Notes: generated by a model from the letters alone, not told the origin. Shown: positions 7,919 through 16,521, numbered from the stretch's first letter. The stretch is DNA of 36,889 bases from Pseudomonadota bacterium (GCA_023386645.1 JAEWJI010000038.1:1-36889); one strand, 5' to 3'. Numbers and translations: made by a program.

Positions 7919-10315
7919 TCAGTGGCTGACGGTCGTCGCCGGGCCGGGAACCTCCGGCGCGGGCGCCGGCAGGGGCTCGGCCGCCTCGTCCCACTCGGTC
8001 GGCGTGAGCGTACCTGTCAGGGCCCACTTCAGCGCCTCGTCGGCGGTCGAGATCGGCACGATCTCCAGCGCGCCCTTCACATTGTCCGGCACGTCGGCGA
8101 GGTCCTTCTCGTTCTCCTGCGGGATCAGCACCGTCTTCACGCCGGACCGCAGCGCGGCCAGCAGCTTCTCCTTCAGGCCGCCGATGGCCGTCACCCGGCC
8201 GCGCAGGGTGATCTCGCCGGTCATGGCGATGTCCTTGCGGATCGGCACGCCGGTCAGGACCGAGACCATGGCCACGGTCATGGCCACGCCCGCCGAGGGA
8301 CCGTCCTTGGGCGTCGCGCCGTCCGGCACGTGCACGTGGATGTCGGTCTTCTCGAACACCGGCGGCTTGACGCCGAAGGCCAGCGAGCGGGCCCGCACAT
8401 AGCTGGCCGCCGCCGAGATCGACTCCTTCATCACGTCCTTCAGGTTGCCGGTCACGGTCATCCGCCCGCGCCCCGGCATCTTGATCGCCTCGATGGTCAG
8501 GATGTCGCCGCCGAACTCGGTCCAGGCCAGGCCCGTCACGATCCCGACCTGATCCTCCGCGTCCGTCTCGCCATAGCGGTACTTCTTGACGCCCGCGTAT
8601 TCGGCCAGCTTCTCGCTGTCGACCGTGATCGAGGCGACCCGGGTCTTGGCCATCTCGCGCACCGCCTTGCGGGCCAGGCCGCCCAGGGCGCGTTCCAGCG
8701 ACCGCACCCCGGCCTCGCGGGTGTAGTAGCGGATCAGCTCGCGGATCTGCTCCTCGGGCACGATCAGCTCGCCGGCCTTCAGCCCATGGTCTTCCATCAG
8801 CTTGGGCAGGACGTGCCGCTTGGCGATCTCGACCTTTTCGTCTTCGGTGTAGCCGCTGACCCGGATGATCTCCATCCGGTCCATCAACGGCTGGGGCATG
8901 TTCAGGCTGTTGGCCGTGGTCACGAACATCACCTGCGACAGGTCGTAGTCGACCTCCAGGTAGTGGTCGCCGAACGTGTTGTTCTGGGCCGGATCCAGCA
9001 CCTCGAGCAGGGCCGAGGACGGATCGCCCCGCCAGTCGGCGCCCAGCTTGTCGATCTCGTCCAGCAGGACGAAGGCGTTCGTGGTCTTCGCCTTCTTCAT
9101 CGACTGGATGATCTTGCCCGGCATCGAGCCGATGTAGGTTCGGCGATGGCCGCGGATCTCGGCCTCATCGCGCACCCCGCCCAGGGACATGCGCACGTAC
9201 TCCCGGCCCGTGGCCTTGGCGATCGACTTGGCGAGCGAGGTCTTGCCGACGCCTGGAGGCCCGACCAGGCACAGGATGGGACCCTTCAGGCTGCCGGTGC
9301 GCGCCTGCACCGCCAGATACTCGATGATCCGCTCCTTCACCTTCTCCAGGCCGTAGTGATCCTCTTCCAGGATCGCCTCGGCCTTATCCAGGTCGATGGG
9401 CTTGGTCTTGGCCTTGCCCCACGGGATCGACAGCAGCCAGTCGAGGTAGTTCCGCACCACGGTCGACTCGGCCGACATCGGGCTCATGTTGCGCAGCTTC
9501 TTGACCTCGGCCTCGGCCTTGGCGCGCGCCTCCTTGGACAGCTTGGTCTTCCGGATGCGCTTCTCGAGCTCCATGATCTCGTCGCGCGCGTCGTCGGTCT
9601 CGCCCAGCTCGCGCTGGATCGCCTTCATCTGCTCGTTGAGATAGTACTCGCGCTGGGTCTTCTCCATCTGGCGCTTCACGCGCGAGCGGATCTTCTTCTC
9701 GACCTGCAGGACGCTGATTTCGCCCTCCATCAGGCCGTAGACCTTCTCCAGGCGCCGCGGCACCTCGATGGTCTCCAGCAGGCCCTGCTTGTCGGCGATC
9801 TTGACCGACAGATGGGCGGCCACGGAGTCCGCCAGCTTGGACGGGTCGGTGATCTGGGGGATGGAGCTGAGGGCCTCGGGTGGCACCTTCTTGTTCAGCT
9901 TCACATAGTTTTCGAACTGCTCGATCACCGCGCGCGACAGGGCCTCGGCCTGCGACGGCTCGCCCTGGTCGTCGTCGATCGAGACCGCCTCGGCCTCGAA
10001 ATACTCCTCGCGGCCGGTGAAGCGTGTCAGGCGCGCGCGGCTCTTGCCCTCGACCAGCACCTTCACGGTGCCGTCGGGCAGCTTCAGCAGTTGCAGCACG
10101 GTGGCCAGCACCCCGACGGGATAGATGGCCTCCGGGGACGGGTCGTCGTCGACGCTGTTCTTCTGGGTGGCCAGCAGGATCTGCTTTTCGCCCTTCATGA
10201 TCTCGTCGAGCGCCCGCACGGACTTCTCGCGCCCGACAAACAGCGGCACGACCATGTGGGGGAAGACGACGATGTCCCGAAGCGGCAGGACGGGGAGAAT
10301 CTTGGACTCGGACAT
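7919..10315 (-). CDS. lon: ATP-dependent Lon protease
   Basis: Lon degrades misfolded proteins and specific regulators in the cytoplasm; in Caulobacter its known substrates include the cell-cycle regulators DnaA, CcrM and SciP. The 798-residue product shows the N-terminal Lon domain (ILPVLPLRDIVVFPHMVVPL), a helical region, the AAA+ module with Walker A GPPGVGKT (about residue 352) and Walker B FVLLDEIDKL, and the S16 protease domain with catalytic Ser in PKDGPSAG (about 673) and Lys in GGLKEK (about 715). Start 10315 is chosen because MSESKILPVLPLRD matches the family start; the open frame extends to 10477 with low-complexity sequence and through the likely promoter. The Ala/Pro-rich tail is unremarkable. 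Confidence 0.98.
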   Translation of the reverse strand: MSESKILPVLPLRDIVVFPHMVVPLFVGREKSVRALDEIMKGEKQILLATQKNSVDDDPSPEAIYPVGVLATVLQLLKLPDGTVKVLVEGKSRARLTRFTGREEYFEAEAVSIDDDQGEPSQAEALSRAVIEQFENYVKLNKKVPPEALSSIPQITDPSKLADSVAAHLSVKIADKQGLLETIEVPRRLEKVYGLMEGEISVLQVEKKIRSRVKRQMEKTQREYYLNEQMKAIQRELGETDDARDEIMELEKRIRKTKLSKEARAKAEAEVKKLRNMSPMSAESTVVRNYLDWLLSIPWGKAKTKPIDLDKAEAILEEDHYGLEKVKERIIEYLAVQARTGSLKGPILCLVGPPGVGKTSLAKSIAKATGREYVRMSLGGVRDEAEIRGHRRTYIGSMPGKIIQSMKKAKTTNAFVLLDEIDKLGADWRGDPSSALLEVLDPAQNNTFGDHYLEVDYDLSQVMFVTTANSLNMPQPLMDRMEIIRVSGYTEDEKVEIAKRHVLPKLMEDHGLKAGELIVPEEQIRELIRYYTREAGVRSLERALGGLARKAVREMAKTRVASITVDSEKLAEYAGVKKYRYGETDAEDQVGIVTGLAWTEFGGDILTIEAIKMPGRGRMTVTGNLKDVMKESISAAASYVRARSLAFGVKPPVFEKTDIHVHVPDGATPKDGPSAGVAMTVAMVSVLTGVPIRKDIAMTGEITLRGRVTAIGGLKEKLLAALRSGVKTVLIPQENEKDLADVPDNVKGALEIVPISTADEALKWALTGTLTPTEWDEAAEPLPAPAPEVPGPATTVSH

Positions 10316-10673
10316 GATGCGCTTTCCGGGGCCATTGCCTATTCGCCGGCCCGCCGCTTCCGGATCGCCGTCGAAGGACCGACGCCCCTGGAAACGGCCC
10401 GCCGATTCCGGCGGCCTTTCACGGAAGTATGTGGGCGTGCGCACCTTCGGTTCAAGCGTGGCCGGGAGACGGCCCACAACCGCGGTGATCGACGGCCAGG
10501 CTGCATGGACAAGACAGTCCTGATCCTGCCCGCACAGCGATCATGCATCGTTCCGCCGCTTCCCGGGTTGAACTCACCCGTTTCGCGGTGTGGCCGGTCC
10601 GCCGCACCACCTCGTCGTCGCAACCGCCGGGAACCTTGGCCGTTCAGCGAACGCGCATACATGGAGGAAACCG
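10316..10673. other. 358-base divergent control region of lon and a lipoprotein gene
   Basis: No gene is supported here. The stretch holds the heat-shock-like promoter of lon at 10429-10456 and a small hairpin, CGGGT (10564-10568) with ACCCG (10576-10580), followed by TTT on the plus strand. The ribosome binding site GGAGGA (10663-10668) belongs to the lipoprotein gene at 10674. Nothing else recognisable was seen. Confidence 0.5.
10429..10456 (-). promoter_or_regulatory. Sigma-32-like heat-shock promoter of lon
   Basis: On the minus strand CTTGAA (10456-10451) is followed after 15 bases by CCCACAT (10435-10429). This is close to the heat-shock pattern CTTGAA, 13-17 bases, CCCATnT. It sits about 114 bases upstream of the chosen lon start, leaving a leader of about 105 bases. 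Lon is a classic heat-shock gene, which fits. Confidence 0.6.
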
Positions 10674-11033
10674 ATGCGAACCCTGATGCTGGCCTCGGCC
10701 GCCGCCCTGATCCTGGCCGCCTGCGGCCGCAGTGAAGACGCCCAGCCTGGCGCCGTTGAAGCCGCTCCCACCGCCGCCGAGGCGGGCATGGATGCGAGCA
10801 CGACCGTGACGGACAGTTCCAGCACCGCCTCGGAAACGTCGACGGCTTCCGGCGGCTCTGCCCGGTCGACGGGCTCCACGAGCTCGAACGCCGCCACCAC
10901 CCCCGGGTCCGAGGGCTCCGGCTCCGACACCATGGGCGCCCGGCCCGGAACCTCCACGGGCGCTCCGTCCGACAACGACGCGGCCAAGCTGCGCGCTGAG
11001 AGCACGAACCTGCACCCCGCCACGCCGAACTGA
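10674..11033 (+). CDS. Ser/Thr/Ala-rich small lipoprotein
   Basis: This 119-residue protein starts MRTLMLASAAALILAAC, with a lipobox (LAAC) at Cys17. GGAGGA lies 5 bases upstream of the ATG, which decides the start. The mature chain is low complexity, almost entirely Ser, Thr, Ala, Gly and Glu, and is probably a disordered, surface- or periplasm-exposed tether. It is transcribed away from lon. No function can be assigned. Confidence 0.75.
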   Translation: MRTLMLASAAALILAACGRSEDAQPGAVEAAPTAAEAGMDASTTVTDSSSTASETSTASGGSARSTGSTSSNAATTPGSEGSGSDTMGARPGTSTGAPSDNDAAKLRAESTNLHPATPN

Positions 11034-11050
11034 TCGGCCGGATGCGAAAA

Positions 11051-11076
11051 GGGCGGGACCGTCGCCGGCCCCGCCC
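11051..11076. terminator. Terminator between the lipoprotein gene and clpX
   Basis: GGGCGGG-A-CCG pairs with CGG-C-CCCGCCC around loop TCGC, with one mismatch. The minus strand side continues into TTTT (11050-11047), so it should end clpX transcripts; on the plus side it may also stop the lipoprotein gene. Confidence 0.75.
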
Positions 11077-11103
11077 TCGTTCGTCCGGATTGAGCGTCGC
11101 CGC

Positions 11104-12369
11104 TTACGCCGCGTCGCCCGCCTTCTTCTTGCTCTCGCTGTAGATCAGCAGCGGCTGGGCCTTGCCCTCCACCACTTCGGCGTTGACCACCACCTCCTCG
11201 ACGCCCTCGAAGGTCGGCAGCTCGAACATCGTCTCCAGCAGAATGCCTTCCAGGATCGAGCGCAGGCCGCGCGCGCCGGTCTTGCGGGTGATGGCCTTCT
11301 TGGCCACCGCGCTCAGGGCGTCGTCGGTGAACGTCAGGCCGACGTTCTCCATCTCGAACAGGCGCTTGTACTGCTTGACCAGGGCGTTTTTCGGCTCGGT
11401 CAGGATCTTGACCAGCGCTTCCTCGTCCAGGTCCTCCAGCGTCGCCAGTACCGGCAGGCGGCCGATGAACTCCGGGATCAGGCCAAAGCGCATCAGGTCG
11501 TCGGGCTCGACCCCCTTCAGGATGTCGCCCGTGCGGCGCTCGTCGACGTTCTTCACCTTGGCGCCGAAGCCGATCGAGACCCCTTCGCCGCGCGCCGAGA
11601 TCACCTTCTCCAGCCCCGCGAAGGCGCCGCCGACGATGAACAGGATGTTGGCGGTATCGACCTGCAGGAACTCCTGCTGGGGATGCTTGCGCCCGCCCTG
11701 CGGCGGCACCGACGCGACGGTGCCTTCCATGATCTTCAGCAGGGCTTGCTGCACGCCCTCGCCCGAGACGTCGCGGGTGATCGACGGGTTATCGGACTTG
11801 CGCGAAATCTTGTCGATTTCGTCGATGTAGACGATCCCGCGCTGGGCCCGGTCGACGTTGTAGTCAGAGGCCTGGAGCAGCTTCAGGATGATGTTCTCGA
11901 CATCCTCGCCCACGTAACCGGCTTCGGTCAGGGTCGTGGCGTCCGCCATGGTGAACGGCACGTCGATGATCCGCGCCAGCGTCTGGGCCAGCAGCGTCTT
12001 GCCCGAGCCTGTGGGCCCGATCAGCATGATGTTCGACTTCGCCAGTTCGACGTCGTTGTTTTTGGCGGCGTGGTTCAGACGCTTGTAGTGGTTGTGGACG
12101 GCGACGCTCAGCACCTTCTTGGCGTGGGCCTGGCCGATCACGTAGTCGTCGAGAACCTCGCGGATCTCCTTAGGGGTCGGCACGCCGTCCTTCGACTTGA
12201 CGAAGCCGATCTTGTGCTCTTCCCGGATGATGTCCATGCACAGTTCGACGCATTCATCGCAGATGAACACGGTCGGCCCGGCGATGAGCTTGCGCACCTC
12301 GTGCTGGCTCTTTCCGCAGAACGAGCAGTAGAGGGTGCTCTTGGCGTCTGTGCCGGCGGCTTTGGTCAT
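11104..12369 (-). CDS. clpX: ATP-dependent Clp protease unfoldase subunit ClpX
   Basis: ClpX unfolds tagged or adaptor-delivered proteins and threads them into ClpP; in Caulobacter ClpXP clears CtrA and other regulators at the cell-cycle transition. The 421-residue protein has the N-terminal zinc-binding domain (C15, C18, C37, C40), Walker A GPTGSGKT (118-125), Walker B with IDEID (182-186), the pore loop GYVG (151-154), the RKH loop (227-229) and the ClpP-docking IGF loop (266-268). A ribosome binding site GAGAAGGG precedes the ATG. It is transcribed separately from clpP, with cicA and two other genes between. I could not find a convincing heat-shock promoter in the 189 bases upstream. Confidence 0.98.
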   Translation of the reverse strand: MTKAAGTDAKSTLYCSFCGKSQHEVRKLIAGPTVFICDECVELCMDIIREEHKIGFVKSKDGVPTPKEIREVLDDYVIGQAHAKKVLSVAVHNHYKRLNHAAKNNDVELAKSNIMLIGPTGSGKTLLAQTLARIIDVPFTMADATTLTEAGYVGEDVENIILKLLQASDYNVDRAQRGIVYIDEIDKISRKSDNPSITRDVSGEGVQQALLKIMEGTVASVPPQGGRKHPQQEFLQVDTANILFIVGGAFAGLEKVISARGEGVSIGFGAKVKNVDERRTGDILKGVEPDDLMRFGLIPEFIGRLPVLATLEDLDEEALVKILTEPKNALVKQYKRLFEMENVGLTFTDDALSAVAKKAITRKTGARGLRSILEGILLETMFELPTFEGVEEVVVNAEVVEGKAQPLLIYSESKKKAGDAA

Positions 12370-12558
12370 AGACCCTTCTCACTCCCGCGCTTCGAACCCG
12401 AACGGCCCGAAACGCTTTCTCCGCATTGATCCGTTCAGGATGACGCGAAGGTATTCAAAAAATGACAATCCCCTATCGGGCGCTTCGCCACAACCCCGCA
12501 GTCCCTGACAGGAGCCGTGGAGAATGCGACGGAGCACAATGGTCGGGGATCGCGGCGA

Positions 12559-13215
12559 ATGTCTGACATGGGTGGCGTCGCCCCGTTTCGCCAGCCGGCG
12601 TCCCCATCGGACGAGGATCGCCCGTTGGTCGCCTTCGACTTCGACGGAACGCTGACGGTTCGCGACAGTTTCACGGCCTTCCTCAGATGGCGCGCGGGCC
12701 CGGGCGGCTGGGCTCTGGGCCTCACCCGCATGTCGCCTGCGCTCGCCGCCTACGCCCGCCATCGCGACCGGGGGCGCATCAAGGCCGCCTCCGTCAGGGA
12801 GTTCCTCGGCGGCGTCCCGCGTCTTCAGCTGGAGGACGAGGCCGCTCGATTCGCCGACCGCGCCTGGGCCGGCTTCATGCGCCCCGACGCCCTCGCCTGC
12901 TGGGAGGACTGGGGCCGGCGGGGCGCCCATCGCGTGATCGTGACCGCCTCGCCCGAGACGACCGTCGCCCCCTTCGCTCGCCGCCTGGGCGCCGACGACC
13001 TGCTGGGCACGCGCCTGCTGTTCGATTCGCATGATCGCGTCGCGGGCGCCTTCTCGGGCGAGAATTGCCGGGGCGAGGAAAAGGTCACCCGGCTGCGCGA
13101 ACGCTTCGGGCCCGGCCTGCGCCTCGCCGCCGCCTATGGCGACACCTCCGGCGACACCGAGATGCTGGCCATAGCCGACGCGCCCGGCTTCCGCGTCTTC
13201 ACCGGTCGGCCCTAG
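12559..13215 (+). CDS. cicA: HAD-IB family phosphatase, CicA-like
   Basis: The protein (218 residues from this start) has the HAD signature DFDGTLT with nucleophile D27 and acid D29, VIVTASPE (motif II), EEKV (Lys of motif III) and YGDTSGDTEML (motif IV), as in the phosphoserine phosphatase-like IB subfamily. In Caulobacter crescentus cicA encodes such a protein and lies between clpP and clpX in opposite orientation; overproduction there is toxic and alters cell shape. The position here matches, so I use that name. The substrate is not known from sequence. GTG at 12517 and ATG at 12568 are alternative starts. The end overlaps the next convergent gene by 4 bases. Confidence 0.8.
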   Translation: MSDMGGVAPFRQPASPSDEDRPLVAFDFDGTLTVRDSFTAFLRWRAGPGGWALGLTRMSPALAAYARHRDRGRIKAASVREFLGGVPRLQLEDEAARFADRAWAGFMRPDALACWEDWGRRGAHRVIVTASPETTVAPFARRLGADDLLGTRLLFDSHDRVAGAFSGENCRGEEKVTRLRERFGPGLRLAAAYGDTSGDTEMLAIADAPGFRVFTGRP

Positions 13216-13532
13216 CGCCCGTCGGCGTCCACGTCGAACACCATGGGACGGCCGCGTGAGGTGGGCTCCCAACCGGCCTCCAGGATCGAAGTCGCCGCGT
13301 TCTGGACCGCGTCCATGTTCAACCGCTGCTTTTCCATGTCCGGCCGGCCATTGGCGCGCAATGGCATGGGAAACTGCACGACGGCCTCGCGCTTGAACCC
13401 GGCCAGCCTCAGGGTGATGGCCATGCCGCTCCAGCTGCCGTCGGCGTGGGGCTGGGGCTGGCGACGGATCTCCCACTCATAGGTCTCGCCGTCGACCTCG
13501 ATCGTTCCGCTGGTGTCTCTTGTGTGCCGCAT
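13212..13532 (-). CDS. Conserved-looking small protein of unknown function
   Basis: This 106-residue cytoplasmic protein contains TIEVDGETYEWEIRRQP and MAITLRLAGFKREAVVQFP, alternating strands suggesting a small beta-rich fold, followed by a helix and the segment GWEPTSRGRPMVFDVD. No family I can name with certainty. It converges with cicA, overlapping by 4 bases, and is 29 bases downstream of the hydrolase gene, so it may be the end of the clpP-hydrolase transcript. Confidence 0.75.
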   Translation of the reverse strand: MRHTRDTSGTIEVDGETYEWEIRRQPQPHADGSWSGMAITLRLAGFKREAVVQFPMPLRANGRPDMEKQRLNMDAVQNAATSILEAGWEPTSRGRPMVFDVDADGR

Positions 13533-13561
13533 GGCGCGTCATCGCACAGCCAGCGAACCGT

Positions 13562-14674
13562 TCAAGGCGCAGGCTTCAGCGTCTCGTCGAAGAAGGCGAC
13601 AGCCGCCGCGATCGCCGCCGCATGCGTTTCCGCCCGCTGGCCGTCGCCCATGCACAGGGGCGCATAGCGCAGCCGCGCCGCCATTCCGCACAGGCCCAAA
13701 AAGTCGTTGTGGCCGACCTCCGGGAGCATTCGCAGCTGATCCGCCGGCAGGGCGGCCGCCAGGGTCCGCGACGCCTCCGGCTCGACCACCCGATCCTTTT
13801 GACCGTGCAGGATCAACACCGGCGCCTCGATCCGGGCGAGGGTCTCCGGCGCGAACACGGGCACCAGGCCGGGCGCGATCAGCAGCGCCGCGTCGATTCG
13901 CGTGTCCGTGCGGTCATTCCCTTGCGTCGCCACAGAACCGATCACCGCCGGCGAGGACGCCAGGGTCGCGGCCCGCGAGACCGTGCCGAAATCTCCGTCG
14001 CTCAGGGTCTCGGAACAGAGCATGTCGCCCGGCCTGGCCTCGCACAGCCTGTCGATCGACGCCGCATCGACCCAGGCGCCCAGTTGGGTCAGCACCGTCG
14101 CGCCGCCCATCGAATAGCCGATGGCGCCGATCCGCTCGGCGTCGATCCGCCCGGCCCACACCGAATCGGCCAGCACCGCGTCGATGGCCAGCCTCAGGTC
14201 ATCGACGCGCTCCCACCACAGCAGGGCCCCGGTCGGCGTCCGGTCGTCGAAGCCGTTGTTGCCGGGATGGTCCGGCGCGATGACCACATAGCCCTGGGCC
14301 GCGAGCGCGACCCCTAGCCAGGCCATCTGCCGCGCCGAGCCGCCGAAGCCGTGGCTGACCACGATCAGGGGCGCCTCGGCGAATGCGGCCAGTGGCGCGT
14401 CGTCCGCCGCCATGCCGCTGGTGAAAAAGGGATTGTCCGCCGGCCCGATCACGCGCGGCGTCATCGCCACGCCTGAGGCGGCGGGATACCAGATCGTGAC
14501 GCGCTGGCTGTCGCGACCTTGCGCGTCGCGGATCGCGGCCCCCGGCCTGGGATATTCGACGATGCGCTCGCCAACCGCGGCGCCCGCCGCCGCGACGGTC
14601 TCGACCCGCCCCGCGCAGGCAGGCCCGGCGACCAGGGCCGCCACAACGACGACCCAGGCCAGAAGCCGGCGCAT
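13562..14674 (-). CDS. Exported alpha/beta hydrolase
   Basis: This 370-residue protein has a signal peptide (MRRLLAWVVVVAALVAGP, cleavage near ACA-G) and an alpha/beta-hydrolase core: oxyanion segment VVSHGFGG, nucleophile elbow GYSMGG, an acid in ILHGQKDRVVEPE and the histidine in PEVGHNDF. It resembles the platelet-activating-factor acetylhydrolase and dienelactone hydrolase group, so an esterase or lipase acting in the periplasm is likely. Four or more cysteines in the mature part (LCEARPGDMLCSE, LCGMA, LCMGD) suggest disulphides. Its ATG shares one base with the clpP stop (TGATG), so translation is probably coupled to clpP, an odd pairing for an exported enzyme. Confidence 0.85.
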   Translation of the reverse strand: MRRLLAWVVVVAALVAGPACAGRVETVAAAGAAVGERIVEYPRPGAAIRDAQGRDSQRVTIWYPAASGVAMTPRVIGPADNPFFTSGMAADDAPLAAFAEAPLIVVSHGFGGSARQMAWLGVALAAQGYVVIAPDHPGNNGFDDRTPTGALLWWERVDDLRLAIDAVLADSVWAGRIDAERIGAIGYSMGGATVLTQLGAWVDAASIDRLCEARPGDMLCSETLSDGDFGTVSRAATLASSPAVIGSVATQGNDRTDTRIDAALLIAPGLVPVFAPETLARIEAPVLILHGQKDRVVEPEASRTLAAALPADQLRMLPEVGHNDFLGLCGMAARLRYAPLCMGDGQRAETHAAAIAAAVAFFDETLKPAP

Positions 14675-15315
14675 CAGACCGACTTCACCCCGTCGTCCTC
14701 GGCCTGCTCGCGGCGGTCGTAGACGTGATCGACGATTCCCCAGGCCTTGGCCTCTTCCGCGCTCATGAAGTGGTCGCGGTCCAGGGTCCGCTCGACCTCC
14801 TCGTAGGTCCGGCCAGTGTGGTGGACGTAGATTTCGTTCAGCCGGCGCTTGGTCTTGATGATGTCCTCGGCGTGCCGCTCGATGTCGGACGCCGTGCCGC
14901 GGAAGCCGCCCGACGGCTGGTGCACCATGATCCGGGCGTTCGGCAGAGCCACCCGCTGGCCCGCCGCACCGGCGGTCAGGATCAGCGAACCGGCCGACGC
15001 CGCCATGCCCATGCACACGGTCGAGACCGGCGACTTGATGTATTGCATGGTGTCGTAGATCGCGAGTGCCGAGGTCACCACCCCGCCAGGGCTGTTGATG
15101 TACATGCTGATTTCCTTCTTCGGGTTCTCCGATTCCAGGAACAGCAGCTGGGCGCAGATCAGGCTCGCCATGCCGTCCTCGAAGGGCCCGGTCAGGAAGA
15201 TGATCCGCTCGCGCAGCAGGCGCGAGAAGATGTCGAAGGCCCGCTCGCCCCGGCTGGATTGCTCCACCACCATGGGGACGAGGTTCGATTGGATGTAGTC
15301 GATCGGATCGCGCAT
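14674..15315 (-). CDS. clpP: ATP-dependent Clp protease proteolytic subunit
   Basis: ClpP forms the 14-subunit proteolytic chamber used with ClpX or ClpA. The 213-residue product carries the catalytic triad Ser107 (MAASAG), His132 (MVHQPSGG) and Asp181 (DRDHF), with family spacing matching the E. coli enzyme. The start at 15315 has an AGAAGG ribosome binding site and the family N-terminus MRDPIDYIQSNLVPMV; a longer frame to 15402 runs back through the promoter and is rejected. It precedes and overlaps the hydrolase gene and follows the exported unknown at 15439. Confidence 0.98.
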   Translation of the reverse strand: MRDPIDYIQSNLVPMVVEQSSRGERAFDIFSRLLRERIIFLTGPFEDGMASLICAQLLFLESENPKKEISMYINSPGGVVTSALAIYDTMQYIKSPVSTVCMGMAASAGSLILTAGAAGQRVALPNARIMVHQPSGGFRGTASDIERHAEDIIKTKRRLNEIYVHHTGRTYEEVERTLDRDHFMSAEEAKAWGIVDHVYDRREQAEDDGVKSV

Positions 15316-15373
15316 TCTGGCCTTCTGAAGGATGCTTCGGCGGCGAATCACGATCGCCATGCCTGTTGGACAG

Positions 15374-15402
15374 GATATCGCGTTGCCGAACCGTTCACGC
15401 AA
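15374..15402 (-). promoter_or_regulatory. Housekeeping-type promoter of clpP
   Basis: On the minus strand TTGCGTG (15402-15396), 14 bases, then GCGATATC (15381-15374) closely follows the Caulobacter sigma-73 pattern TTGaCgS, 10-14 bases, GCTAnAWC. It is 58 bases upstream of the clpP ATG. Confidence 0.5.
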
Positions 15403-15438
15403 GGCGGGCCGACTTCGACCTTCGGCCAGTCACGACAC

Positions 15439-16455
15439 CTATTCGATTTCGGCGGGATTTCGCTCCGCTGGCTCCTGATCGTCCGCGACCGACCGGGCCA
15501 GGTCGCTGGCGATCGCATCGGTCTGGGCGCGGGACCAGGCCCGGTCGCGCGGCGCTTCGTAAAGCGCCTTCAGATAGTCGCGATCCCAGTCGGTCAGGCC
15601 CTCGACGCCCTTGTCCGGGTTGAACAGGTTCAGGACCGTGTCCCAACCTGCCGGGTCAACGTCCGGATCGATCTGGGCCAGGGCCACCATCGCGACATAG
15701 TCGCTCAGCGCTCCGAACTGGACCTCGGGAATGCGATTGGCGTCGATGACGATCAGCACCCGCGCCAGGTCCTCTCGGACGTTCGAGCGCAGGCGCGAGG
15801 CGTCGTGGACGTTGACGAAGCGGGCGTCCTCGCCGCGCAAACGCACGGCGATCTCGCCGGAATCCTTCATCACCGGCAGCGAGACATGCCACCACCGGAC
15901 CGGAGCATCCGTCGTCTGGAATTCAGAGAGGGCCCGACGCCCCAGATCGGTCGGGCCCATGCTCGGCCGATAGGCGTAAGGATCGTCCTCGACCAGTTCC
16001 CTTGCCAGACGGTCGGGATCGGCTGAGGCCACGATCATGATGTTGGGCCGGCAGTCCGGTCCGCCGACCTCCAGACCGAGCTCAAGCGCATGGGCCGCCA
16101 CCCGGTCGATCATGAACTGGGCGTAGCGGGGGCTCATGTAGGCGGCGCCGACGCAGACCTCGCGGTCCCAGCGCGCCAGTCCGCGACCGCGCGGAGCCTC
16201 GGCGACCTCCTCGACGAACGCCTCCGCCTGCTCCCGCACCGAGCGATAGCCGGTGACGTCGATGTCTCCCAACTCAGCGTCCGTCTGCGCGCTCGGCGCC
16301 TCCTGCGTGGGCGCCGCCTGAGCCGTCGGACTCTGGGCCTGGGCGGAGCCGGCCAGCACCAGCCCGGCCAGCATCGAAACAATCATGGACATCGACACAC
16401 CCAACACCACACGCGCCGCTCTGGCGCCCACCGTCATGATGCCATGGGGACCCAT
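15439..16455 (-). CDS. Exported protein of unknown function
   Basis: The 338-residue frame has a signal peptide (hydrophobic MSMIVSMLAGLVLAGSAQA, about residues 22-40), a Pro/Ala/Thr linker, and a folded domain from about residue 60. Recognisable blocks are WDREVCVGAAYMSPRYAQFM, RPNIMIVASADPD, and RVLIVIDANRIPEVQFGALSDY, the last predicted strand-helix. Conserved Cys residues occur in EVCVG and PDCRP. Proteins with this layout seem common as hypotheticals in Caulobacterales and sphingomonads, from memory. The ATGs at 16455 and 16437 are both possible. It sits between tig and clpP but behind a terminator, so it has its own promoter. Confidence 0.8.
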   Translation of the reverse strand: MGPHGIMTVGARAARVVLGVSMSMIVSMLAGLVLAGSAQAQSPTAQAAPTQEAPSAQTDAELGDIDVTGYRSVREQAEAFVEEVAEAPRGRGLARWDREVCVGAAYMSPRYAQFMIDRVAAHALELGLEVGGPDCRPNIMIVASADPDRLARELVEDDPYAYRPSMGPTDLGRRALSEFQTTDAPVRWWHVSLPVMKDSGEIAVRLRGEDARFVNVHDASRLRSNVREDLARVLIVIDANRIPEVQFGALSDYVAMVALAQIDPDVDPAGWDTVLNLFNPDKGVEGLTDWDRDYLKALYEAPRDRAWSRAQTDAIASDLARSVADDQEPAERNPAEIE

Positions 16456-16495
16456 CGCACGCTCATTACGTCTTGTTCATCGGCCAGAACGCGAA

Positions 16496-16521
16496 ACGGC
16501 GCCCGCGCGAGCGGACGCCGT
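16496..16521 (-). terminator. Terminator of tig
   Basis: Read on the minus strand, ACGGCG-T-CCGC, loop TCGC, GCGG-G-CGCCGT forms a strong 10-pair hairpin with one T/G mismatch pair, followed by TTTCG. It begins about 25 bases after the tig stop. Confidence 0.7.

Noticed and set aside
10316..10477. N-terminal extension of lon
   Set aside because: Would add 54 low-complexity residues and cover the heat-shock-like promoter; the family N-terminus starts at 10315.
7922..10735. 937-codon open frame on the plus strand
   Set aside because: It is antisense to lon and has the His/Leu/Gln/Arg-rich composition typical of shadows of high-GC genes; lon is unambiguous.
15316..15402. N-terminal extension of clpP
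   Set aside because: It would add 29 non-homologous residues and would translate through the promoter; the family start at 15315 has a ribosome binding site.
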